DNA of 9,376 bases from Actinomycetota bacterium (GTDB lineage: Bacteria; Actinomycetota; Thermoleophilia; Gaiellales; Gaiellaceae). The position numbers and the translations under genes were made by a program. This document shows, one piece after another, positions 1-4,691 of this stretch; within the stretch, counting starts at the first letter, position 1; every line of letters begins with the position of its first letter. A model generated the notes under the pieces. That model was not told the origin of the DNA. It did not search any database and worked only from the letters and a program-made list of their open reading frames with translations. The DNA is taken from contig JACDCN010000065.1 of NCBI GenBank assembly GCA_013817555.1, positions 1 through 9,376 of the forward strand, given 5' to 3'.

Positions 1-58
1 CCAGGATCTTAGTCGCGTAGCCAGAATCGCCCTCCACGGCTGACGCGACCGTGATTCC

Positions 59-77
59 GAGAGGCTTGCGGCCTCTC
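59..77. terminator. short perfect hairpin, possible terminator
   Basis: Seven perfectly paired bases (GAGAGGC at 59-65, GCCTCTC at 71-77) close a five-base loop. Neither flank has a T-run, so if it ends transcription it would be of the U-poor type common in actinobacteria. It could instead be chance structure in GC-rich DNA. Confidence 0.25.
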
Positions 78-302
78 TCGCGTGTTCAGAACCGCCGACT
101 CCATGGGAGATCGAATCGTTCCCTTACCTCATCAAAAACACTCAAATGCAAATACCTGGCGCAAAAACGGCCAAGAGCTAGGAACTTCCGTATCCTCACC
201 TTCGCCACCCGGGCGAACGCCATAAACCCAGCCGAGCGCTGTGACGAGCACGATCTCGCGCAGCGCGTAAGGTGAGATAGCGACTGGATCCCCCAAGCCG
301 GG

Positions 303-308
303 TAGTGT
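303..308 (+). promoter_or_regulatory. candidate -10 hexamer (TAGTGT) for the small basic protein
   Basis: TAGTGT fits the actinobacterial TANNNT -10 pattern and is the same hexamer seen before the MFS transporter start. Transcription would begin near 315, giving a leader of about 32 nt that contains the GGAGG ribosome binding site at 336-340. No clear -35 is visible. A second TANNNT match, TAAGGT, lies at 268-273. Inference only. Confidence 0.25.
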
Positions 309-346
309 TGGAAGGTCAACCCGCGCGGCCGGGCCGGAGGTTCGCC

Positions 347-457
347 ATGAGTAAGGGCACCGACAAACCGAAGAAGCAGGAGAAGAAGAAGCCGCAAAAG
401 ACGCTCAAGGAGCGCCGCAGCGAGAAGCGCGCGGCCAAGAAGTTCGGCTCCGGCTAG
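347..457 (+). CDS. 36-residue Lys-rich small protein
   Basis: A short gene with clear translation signals: GGAGG at 336-340, six bases before the ATG. The product has 12 Lys and 3 Arg among 36 residues against only 4 acidic residues, so it is strongly basic. It has two Lys/Glu-rich blocks (residues 7-18 and 21-32) separated by Pro16 and a short linker, and ends in Phe-Gly-Ser-Gly. No Cys, no signal peptide and no membrane segment. The composition suggests a disordered or single-helix protein that binds nucleic acid or ribosomes, but this is inferred from charge alone. I recall similar tiny Lys-rich proteins in actinobacterial genomes without a known role. The next gene on this strand begins 315 bases later, so it appears to be monocistronic. 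Confidence 0.7.
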   Translation: MSKGTDKPKKQEKKKPQKTLKERRSEKRAAKKFGSG

Positions 458-474
458 GTTCTCCGGCCGGACGG

Positions 475-548
475 GAGGCTCGTTGGGGGCGTATCTCGCT
501 CATGAAGCCCGTCCCCAAGGGGGGACAAGCCTCGCGTTAGTTGGGCTT
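475..548 (+). ncRNA. possible pseudoknotted structured RNA
   Basis: Three helices can be drawn. GAGGCT (475-480) pairs with AGCCTC (528-533). AAGCCC (505-510) pairs with GGGCTT (543-548). GTCCCC (511-516) pairs with GGGGAC (521-526) over the loop AAGG. The first two cross, giving an H-type pseudoknot, and the second and third stack directly on each other at 510/511. A competing helix, GGACGGG (468-474 including flank) with CCCGTCC, would exclude part of this fold, which could mean a switch or could mean chance. It follows the small basic gene by 17 nt, so it could be in that gene's 3' region. The family is not recognised. Confidence 0.25.
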
Positions 549-733
549 TGTAACCAGTTCGCGCATCATCCGCCGTTCCATACCCGGGGGACGACCGTCG
601 CAACCCCTGACCGAGCTTCCAGCTTACGTCGCAGGCGCTCTCTCGAAGACTCTCCACTCGACCAGCCTCGCGAGCGCCGGAACTTGGTCGTGACCGCCCC
701 CGGCTGCGCGCCAATCTCACCTCGAGCCTCTAG

Positions 734-765
734 TTGACAGAGCCTTCACAGATCATCCGTATCGT
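734..765 (+). promoter_or_regulatory. candidate promoter of the TIM-barrel gene
   Basis: A perfect TTGACA -35 hexamer sits at 734-739. A TANNNT-type -10, TATCGT, sits at 760-765, but the 20-bp spacer is longer than the usual 17-18. CCGTAT (757-762) has the right spacing but is a poor match. With TATCGT as -10, transcription would start at or just before the ATG at 773, giving a leaderless message, which fits the absence of any Shine-Dalgarno sequence. Confidence 0.35.
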
Positions 766-772
766 CTCGCCG

Positions 773-1651
773 ATGCGCGGGCTTGTCGCCATCCTCGCGA
801 TCTCGCTGGCCGTCGCTTGCGCAGGGGCTGCGTCGGCCCCGGCGGCGAAGGAGGCTGACGCATCGGTGTTCGGCGGGCTCGGCACCTGGGTCGACATCTA
901 CGATGGCGGGGTCTACACCGCGCCCGAGGCGACTGCGGCGCGGATCGCTGCGCGCGGGGTCCGGACCGTGTGGGTGGAGACCGCGAATTACCGCGCGACG
1001 ACCGATGTAGTCAAGCCGGCACAGCTCGGACGCTTCGTCGAGGCGCTGCACGCGAAGGGCGTCAGGGCCGTCGCCTGGTACCTGCCTGGGCATGTCGACC
1101 CCGCCCGCGACACGAGGCGATCGCTGGCCATGCTGACCTTCCGCACGCACGGCGGGCAGGCGTTCGACGGGATCAGCCTGAACATCGAGGGCACAGCGCT
1201 CCGGAACGCCGCGCTGCGCTCACGACGAGCGGTCGCGCTGGCACGGCGTGTGCGCCAACAGGCGGGAGCCACGCCGCTCGCGATCATTCCGTTCAATCCG
1301 CGCGGGCTGGAACGGCGTCCCACCACTTGGCCTCGCTTCCCGTGGGCGGAGCTCGCGGAGGTCTCGGACGCCTTTGCCCCGATGGTGTACACGGGCGGCG
1401 CGTTCAAGGGCTTCGACGCGACCTACGGGTACGTGACCCGCGCGATCCGCTTGCTGCGGTTCCAGACAGGAAACCCGGATGTTGCGATTCACGTCGCGGG
1501 GGGAGTAGCCGACCGCCTCGGGCCCGAGGAGCTCGCGGGATTCGCCGCTGCCGTCTCGGACGACGGCGGCACGATAGGCGTCAGCTTGTACGACTGGGCG
1601 ACCACGCCCGCCGGCCATTGGCGGGTGATCCGCCCTCTCAGTGCTCAGTAG
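773..1651 (+). CDS. exported TIM-barrel, glycoside-hydrolase-like protein
   Basis: 292 residues from the ATG at 773. An in-frame TTG at 734 would add 13 residues but coincides with a -35-like TTGACA, so the ATG, which directly precedes the signal peptide, is preferred. Residues 1-20 form an export signal (Arg2, hydrophobic core 4-15). Cys16 in AVAC could be a lipobox cysteine, though Ala at -3 is not ideal. The mature part has alternating beta and alpha elements of a TIM barrel: VRTVWVET (63-70), VRAVAWYLPG (97-106), FDGISLNIEG (131-140), PLAIIPF (168-174), AFAPMVYTG (200-208) and a final IGVSLYDW (268-275). The FDGxxLxIE strand resembles the fourth-strand motif of glycosidase-like barrels, with Glu139 in the catalytic-type position. 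Substrate unknown; a cell-surface carbohydrate is plausible. It converges with the HIT gene. Barrel fold fairly sure, enzymatic activity not. Confidence 0.8.
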   Translation: MRGLVAILAISLAVACAGAASAPAAKEADASVFGGLGTWVDIYDGGVYTAPEATAARIAARGVRTVWVETANYRATTDVVKPAQLGRFVEALHAKGVRAVAWYLPGHVDPARDTRRSLAMLTFRTHGGQAFDGISLNIEGTALRNAALRSRRAVALARRVRQQAGATPLAIIPFNPRGLERRPTTWPRFPWAELAEVSDAFAPMVYTGGAFKGFDATYGYVTRAIRLLRFQTGNPDVAIHVAGGVADRLGPEELAGFAAAVSDDGGTIGVSLYDWATTPAGHWRVIRPLSAQ

Positions 1652-1666
1652 CTGGCGCAAGTCCGA

Positions 1667-1727
1667 AATCCGCGAGCGCGGATTCCAGACGCGCGAAGAT
1701 CCTTGAAGGCGTCCGCTTCGCGGCCGC
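1667..1727 (+). repeat. hairpin repeat, copy C
   Basis: A palindrome AATCCGC-GAGC-GCGGATT (1667-1684) followed by a roughly 43-base tail ending in GCGGCCGC. The same arrangement recurs twice, on the minus strand, at 8086-8148 and 8173-8239. This copy shares the 19 bases GCGTCCGCTTCGCGGCCGC with the 8086 copy. The outer triplets GTC (1661-1663) and GAC (1688-1690) could extend the stem across mismatches. It fills almost the whole 82-base gap between two convergent genes, so the hairpin may also end their transcripts. Unrelated to any insertion sequence I recognise. Confidence 0.75.
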
Positions 1728-1733
1728 GGCGTC

Positions 1734-2237
1734 TCACATCAGGTGGCTACTCGCGGACCAGGCTTCCCGAAGCCGGTCGCGCGTCTCGCGCAGGTGCTCG
1801 GGCAGGACCTTCACGTCGGCGAGGACGGGCATGAAGTTCGTGTCACCCGACCAGCGCGGGACGACGTGCAGGTGGACGTGGTCGGCGATGCCCGCTCCCG
1901 CCGGCCGGCCGAGGTTCCAGCCCAGATTGAAGCCGTCCGGACCGTAAGTGCGGCCGAGCGCGTCGACGGCTACGACGGCGAGCCGGTGGAGCTCGAGTGC
2001 TTCTTGATCTGTCAGGTCTCCGAGCGTCCCCACGTGCCTGAGCGGAGCGGCCATCAGGTGACCTGACGAGTACGGGTACTTGTTCAGGAGCACGGTCGCC
2101 GACTGGCCTCGATGGACGACGAGCGACTCGCCCTCGGGGAGCTCGCCTGCGCCCTCGATGCAGAAGACGCAGCCCGGGAGCTCGTCTGCCTGCGCGATGT
2201 ACTCGAGCCGCCAAGGCGCCCAGAGCTGCTTTGTCAT
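1734..2237 (-). CDS. HIT-family Ap4A phosphorylase-like protein
   Basis: 167 residues. The histidine triad is H120-V-H122-L-H124-V-V, with H122 the expected nucleotidylated histidine. A CxxC (Cys23, Cys26), with His68 and a triad-side His, matches the zinc site seen in part of the family. LLNKYPYSSGHLM (50-62) and the LWAPWR start resemble Mycobacterium tuberculosis Rv2613c, a diadenosine tetraphosphate phosphorylase, so cleavage of Ap4A in the cytoplasm is the likely role; a general HIT nucleotide hydrolase or transferase is the alternative. The frame has a TAG three codons before the ATG, fixing the start. No Shine-Dalgarno is present. A TAGAAA, one base from TANNNT, ends six bases before the ATG, so the message may be leaderless. 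It diverges from the thermonuclease gene with 14 bases between start codons. Confidence 0.93.
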   Translation of the reverse strand: MTKQLWAPWRLEYIAQADELPGCVFCIEGAGELPEGESLVVHRGQSATVLLNKYPYSSGHLMAAPLRHVGTLGDLTDQEALELHRLAVVAVDALGRTYGPDGFNLGWNLGRPAGAGIADHVHLHVVPRWSGDTNFMPVLADVKVLPEHLRETRDRLREAWSASSHLM

Positions 2238-2251
2238 GGAGGGTTTCTATC

Positions 2252-2785
2252 GTGAGTCCCATGGCACGTCCACTCGTGACGTTGGTTGCCGCCGTGGTGT
2301 CTGCCATGGCATTCCTCGCTGCCTGTGCGGAGACCGAGACCGTGGTGTCCGAGGACGAAGCGACCGTGCAGCGGGTCGCAGACGGCGACTCGATCGTGCT
2401 GCGCGGTGGAGACCGCGTTCGACTTCTCCAGATCGATGCCCCCGAGCTCGGTGGAGGCGAGTGCTACGGCAGGGACGCGCTGCGAGAGCTCGAGCGGATG
2501 CTGCGGCCGGGAGACGCGATCGTCCTCGAATCCGATCCGCGGCTCGATCGGTTCGACCGCTACCGACGTCTGCTCCGATATGTGCGCTCCGCAGCCACGA
2601 ACGTCAACGTCGAGCTCGTCCGCCGCGGAGCCGCCACCCCGTACTTCAGGCGAGGCAAGCGTGGTCGTCATGCCGACACGCTCCTTGATGCCGTCGACGA
2701 CGCGAGGGGCGAGCGGCGCGGACTGTGGGGCGCGTGTCACGTGTCCTGGGACCCGAACAAACAGGTCGAGACGCGCCGGCGCTAG
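2252..2785 (+). CDS. lipoprotein thermonuclease (SNase family)
   Basis: 177 residues from the GTG at 2252, chosen because GGAGGG at 2238-2243 stands eight bases before it; the ATG at 2261 would be 17 bases away. Residues 4-24 are a hydrophobic export signal ending in the lipobox LAAC with Cys25, so the enzyme is probably anchored on the outer face of the membrane. The nuclease domain covers about 37-165. Compared with Staphylococcus aureus nuclease, the calcium-site aspartates fall at D46 (in ADGDS) and D62, and the catalytic trio at R57 and E65 (RLLQIDAPE) and R106 (DRYRRLLRY), so the active site appears intact. The expected activity is calcium-dependent cleavage of DNA and RNA outside the cell, for phosphate or nucleotide supply or competition. 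Its promoter must lie inside the divergent HIT gene. Confidence 0.93.
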   Translation: MSPMARPLVTLVAAVVSAMAFLAACAETETVVSEDEATVQRVADGDSIVLRGGDRVRLLQIDAPELGGGECYGRDALRELERMLRPGDAIVLESDPRLDRFDRYRRLLRYVRSAATNVNVELVRRGAATPYFRRGKRGRHADTLLDAVDDARGERRGLWGACHVSWDPNKQVETRRR

Positions 2786-2791
2786 GGCGAC

Positions 2792-2807
2792 TCCCTCGAC
2801 CGAGGGA
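2792..2807 (+). terminator. short inverted repeat behind the nuclease gene
   Basis: TCCCTCG (2792-2798) and CGAGGGA (2801-2807) pair perfectly, leaving only two bases between them, so about six pairs with a four-base loop would form. It starts seven bases after the nuclease stop. The downstream sequence has only CTT, not a T-run, so termination would be weak or factor-assisted. Confidence 0.35.
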
Positions 2808-2822
2808 CGTCTTAACGCCTAT

Positions 2823-2841
2823 GCCGGACCTTCGGGTCGGC
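2823..2841 (+). other. hairpin with a TTCG loop
   Basis: GCC-G-GACC, loop TTCG, GGTC-GGC: seven pairs with one bulged G, closed by the stable C(UUCG)G tetraloop. It lies between the nuclease gene and the 67-residue gene and could be a second part of the nuclease terminator or leader structure. Confidence 0.3.
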
Positions 2842-2875
2842 GGTTCTGGACCTCGAGTGGGCGCTGCGTACAGCC

Positions 2876-2895
2876 GATCACGGTCAACTGTGATC
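2876..2895. promoter_or_regulatory. 20-bp palindrome, possible operator
   Basis: GATCAC and GTGATC frame an eight-base centre GGTCAACT that itself contains paired GT/AC, so the whole 20 bases are symmetric except for one position pair and the two central bases. It ends 16 bases before the ribosome binding site of the gene at 2925. Position and symmetry fit a dimeric regulator site. As TCAC-N8-GTGA it is not the CRP arrangement. A leader hairpin is the alternative. Confidence 0.35.
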
Positions 2896-2924
2896 TCAAG
2901 CCGACAGAAGAGGGAGGGGCGGCG

Positions 2925-3128
2925 ATGACTGCGGCCCAGTTCGAGCTAATCGACGAGACAGAAGCGGAGGCCATCCTTCGCTGGCGGTTCGAGGAACTCG
3001 TCCGTTCCGGCTATGACGTCGGGTCGGCACTCGTCCTCGCCTCGCATGTGGAAATCGACCTGCACGACGCTTCGGCGCTCTCGCGCCGGGGTTGTCCCCC
3101 AGAGACTGCACTGCGGATCCTCCTCTAA
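2925..3128 (+). CDS. 67-residue conserved small protein of unknown function
   Basis: Strong ribosome binding site: AGGGAGGGG at 2911-2919, with GGGAGG seven bases before the ATG. The product is acidic and mostly helical by appearance: an N-terminal helix with ETEAEAILRWRFEELVRSGY (11-30), then alternating Leu/Val/Ala-rich segments, and a C-terminal GCPPETALRILL (56-67). No signal peptide or membrane segment, so it is cytoplasmic. I recall similar 60-80 residue proteins in actinobacteria but know no function or family name. The pattern of Trp20, Arg21 and the GCP turn suggests a small folded domain of helices. A palindrome lies just upstream and a strong hairpin terminator just downstream, so it looks like a self-contained, possibly regulated transcription unit. 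Confidence 0.75.
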   Translation: MTAAQFELIDETEAEAILRWRFEELVRSGYDVGSALVLASHVEIDLHDASALSRRGCPPETALRILL

Positions 3129-3146
3129 CGCGAGGAAGGAAGCAAC

Positions 3147-3177
3147 GGCCGGGCCCCGATGCGGCGGGGTCCCGGCC
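3147..3177 (+). terminator. strong GC hairpin terminator
   Basis: GGCCGGG (3147-3153) pairs with CCCGGCC (3171-3177), and CCCCG (3154-3158) with CGGGG (3165-3169), with a single bulged T at 3170 and a six-base loop. Twelve pairs, nearly all G-C, begin 18 bases after the stop of the 67-residue gene. TTCTCC follows, a poor T-run, as is usual in high-GC actinobacteria. Confidence 0.75.
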
Positions 3178-3212
3178 TTCTCCGTCCGCGATCACCTTGC
3201 TGTGAGTGGACG

Positions 3213-3218
3213 TACACT
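3213..3218 (+). promoter_or_regulatory. -10 hexamer TACACT, probable leaderless start
   Basis: TACACT matches TANNNT well and ends nine bases before the GTG at 3228, so transcription would begin at or very near the start codon. No Shine-Dalgarno is present. No clear -35 is visible at normal spacing. Confidence 0.45.
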
Positions 3219-3227
3219 CCGTGTGCC

Positions 3228-3584
3228 GTGTCTCCTGATGTCTCCGAGCTGCAAGAGCGGGCAGCGCACAACGAATCGCGCTACCGGGCGCTGAACGAGC
3301 GGATGGAGCCGCACAACGTCGTGCACGTATGGGTTGATCCGCCGATGCCGGACTGGATCTGCGAATGCGCTTCTACGGAGTGCATGAAGCCGGTTCGGCT
3401 CACGATCGTCGAGTACGAGGCGGTACGAGCCGAGTCGACGCACTTCTTTGTCGTTCCGAGTGACGACCATCTTTCCCCGGCCGTCGAGCACGTCGTCCAG
3501 CGCAACGAGCGTTACTGGGTCGTGGAGAAGATCGGGGAGGCCGCCGAGGTGAGTGAGGAGCTGGATCCGCGCTCGGACTCGTAG
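3228..3584 (+). CDS. 118-residue conserved protein with a CxCx4C cluster
   Basis: The start is taken as GTG 3228; the frame stays open upstream into the terminator at 3147-3177, which argues against a longer product. Residues 5-30 form a helix rich in Arg and Glu with Asn-Glu pairs. The middle holds DWICECASTEC (42-52), with Cys45, Cys47 and Cys52 in a CxCx4C pattern, then Lys-Pro-Val-Arg-Leu-Thr and a YEAVRAESTHFFVVP stretch (63-77). The end is PAVEHVVQRNERYWVVEKIG (84-103), then an acidic tail containing LDPRS. I recall this layout (a CEC core, a Thr-His-Phe segment, then VVERNERYxVVEK) in small uncharacterised proteins of Thermoleophilia. Three Cys and nearby His could bind zinc; function unknown. 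It converges on corA with four bases between stop codons. Confidence 0.8.
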   Translation: MSPDVSELQERAAHNESRYRALNERMEPHNVVHVWVDPPMPDWICECASTECMKPVRLTIVEYEAVRAESTHFFVVPSDDHLSPAVEHVVQRNERYWVVEKIGEAAEVSEELDPRSDS

Positions 3585-3588
3585 GGCT

Positions 3589-4581
3589 CTACAGCCAGCG
3601 CTTGAAGCGGAAGAAGCCGAGCGCTGACGCCGCAACGATCGCCAGCGCGCCGACGATCACCCAGAACGCCTCGCGCGTGCCTTCACCCGGAAAGAGCACG
3701 TTCATCCCGAAGAGCCCCGTCACCAGCGTGAGCGGGAGGATCGTCACGCTGATCACGGTGAGCAGCCGCAGAACGTCGTTCTGCCGATGTGAGATCACGG
3801 ACTCGTTCGTCGACTCGAGCCCGTCGACGACCTCCTTGTAGTTGTCGAGGAGGTCCCAGATCCGCTCGGCGGCGTCGACGATGTCGTCGAAGTAGAGCTC
3901 GAGCTCCTCGGGCAGGAAGGTCTCGACTCGCCGTTCGAGGACTCGCAGAGTCGACCGCTCGGGCTTGATGATCTTGCGGTAGGAGATGATCTCCTGCTTC
4001 ACGTTGGAGATGTCGCGGACGACCTCCTCGGACGCGCCTTCGAACATCTCGTCCTCGATCACGTCGAGCTTGTGGGCGATCTTGTCGAGGATCGGAAAGC
4101 AATAGTCGAAGAGGTCGTCGAGCACCTCGTAGAGGAGCCGCCCTGATCCCCTGGCGAAAAGCTGCTCGCGAAGCGGCTCATCCTCCTCGCAGCGGCGAAA
4201 GAGCCGCGTGACCGGATGGAGCTCCCGATTCGGAATCGTCACGACGTAGTCATGCCCGATGAAGAGGTCGAGCTCGGCCGCGTTCAGCCGCTGGACCGAT
4301 TGGTCGAAGACCGGGAAGTGGAGAACGGTGAAGAGGTACCCGTCCTCCTCGTAGTCGTCGACCTTCGGCCGCTGCCGCTTCGAGACGACGTCCTCGACGT
4401 CCAGCGGATGCCAGCCGAAGCGCTCCGCGAGCCCCTGCGCCGTGTCCACGTCCGGCGCGACGACGTTGATCCAGGTGAGGCCGCTAGCGCTGAGCTCGTG
4501 GACGACCGGTCGCGGGCGCGCGAAGACCGGTCCCGTGCCACGGGCCGAACGCGAACGCCGGATGCGGGGGAGGCTCGGCAC
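3589..4581 (-). CDS. CorA-type magnesium/cobalt transporter
   Basis: 330 residues. The C-terminal GMN signature stands at 292-294 (in LFGMNV) at the end of the first membrane helix (about 272-291); the second helix covers about 305-323 and is followed by the basic tail FKRWL. The N-terminal two-thirds is the cytoplasmic alpha/beta and long-helix domain (TWINVVAP at 36-43, a long charged helical region at about 150-270) that gates the pentameric pore. Length and architecture are normal for the family. Expected role: passive uptake of Mg2+, possibly Co2+ or Ni2+, across the plasma membrane. GTG at 4581 is the only start available before an in-frame upstream TGA; there is no Shine-Dalgarno. The first 25 residues are Arg- and Pro-rich and vary in the family. 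The MFS gene ends 110 bases upstream on the same strand, so readthrough is possible. Confidence 0.95.
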   Translation of the reverse strand: MPSLPRIRRSRSARGTGPVFARPRPVVHELSASGLTWINVVAPDVDTAQGLAERFGWHPLDVEDVVSKRQRPKVDDYEEDGYLFTVLHFPVFDQSVQRLNAAELDLFIGHDYVVTIPNRELHPVTRLFRRCEEDEPLREQLFARGSGRLLYEVLDDLFDYCFPILDKIAHKLDVIEDEMFEGASEEVVRDISNVKQEIISYRKIIKPERSTLRVLERRVETFLPEELELYFDDIVDAAERIWDLLDNYKEVVDGLESTNESVISHRQNDVLRLLTVISVTILPLTLVTGLFGMNVLFPGEGTREAFWVIVGALAIVAASALGFFRFKRWL

Positions 4582-4628
4582 CGGTACTGAGAGGGTCGTC
4601 CAAGGTCAGGGTCAGAGCGATGTTCGTG

Positions 4629-4634
4629 ATTCTA
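4629..4634 (-). promoter_or_regulatory. candidate -10 hexamer (TAGAAT) for corA
   Basis: On the minus strand, TAGAAT is a close match to the consensus TATAAT and lies in the 110-base gap before corA. Transcription would start near 4622, giving a leader of about 40 nt. No good -35 is seen at normal spacing. Confidence 0.35.
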
Positions 4635-4691
4635 GCCCCGGAGCCTGCAAGCGCGGTTTCGGACGCCGACGTGCCGGGGTGCGAGGCTGCT

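Larger units (their letters stand above)
1..346. other. intergenic stretch without a convincing gene
   Basis: No open frame here has the strong third-position G/C bias of the real genes further on. The stretch 118-185 is noticeably richer in A+T than the rest of the window. A perfect 7-bp hairpin (GAGAGGC, loop TTGCG, GCCTCTC) lies at 59-77 and could be the end of a transcript entering from the left, although no T-run follows on either strand. A minus-strand frame is open from about position 90 to the left edge but has no good start. No tRNA, tmRNA, RNase P or SRP RNA motif was recognised. The right-hand end holds a candidate promoter for the small gene at 347. Confidence 0.5.
458..772. other. 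gene-free stretch with strong potential RNA structure
   Basis: No frame here looks coding; the open frames on both strands lack ribosome binding sites and family resemblance. It holds many complementary segments: a possible pseudoknot at 475-548, a 7-bp hairpin GGCGCTC/GAGCGCC at 634-640 and 672-678, and the short palindromes GGTCGTGACC and CGACCGTCG. The right end carries a possible promoter for the gene at 773. I checked for common riboswitch and housekeeping RNA signatures (cobalamin, SAM-IV, ydaO, tmRNA, RNase P, 6S, SRP) by eye and recognised none. Confidence 0.45.

Noticed and set aside
1..93. Minus-strand frame open to the left edge, ending upstream at a TGA near 93
   Set aside because: It reads as a plausible short peptide but has no ATG or TTG and no ribosome binding site; the only GTG, at 37, leaves 12 codons. 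Thirty open codons are expected by chance here.
86..397. 103-codon open frame on the minus strand
   Set aside because: Antisense to the well-supported small basic gene, poor third-position G/C bias in its left half, and no recognisable family.
454..720. Open frames on both strands between 454 and 737
   Set aside because: No ribosome binding sites, no family resemblance, and repetitive Arg/Ser-rich translations; the region is better explained as non-coding.
458..733. Known riboswitch (cobalamin, SAM-IV, ydaO) or tmRNA in the gap
   Set aside because: None of their conserved sequence blocks could be found on either strand; only generic pairing remains, reported as an unassigned structure.
970..1947. 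A 325-codon open frame on the plus strand
   Set aside because: It is a frame-shifted shadow of the TIM-barrel gene continuing antisense into the HIT gene, with Arg-rich translation and no family resemblance.
3159..3227. Upstream extension of the 118-residue protein to an ATG at 3159
   Set aside because: The extra sequence lies inside the terminator hairpin and the promoter region, and its translation (Arg, Pro and Cys rich) does not fit the family.
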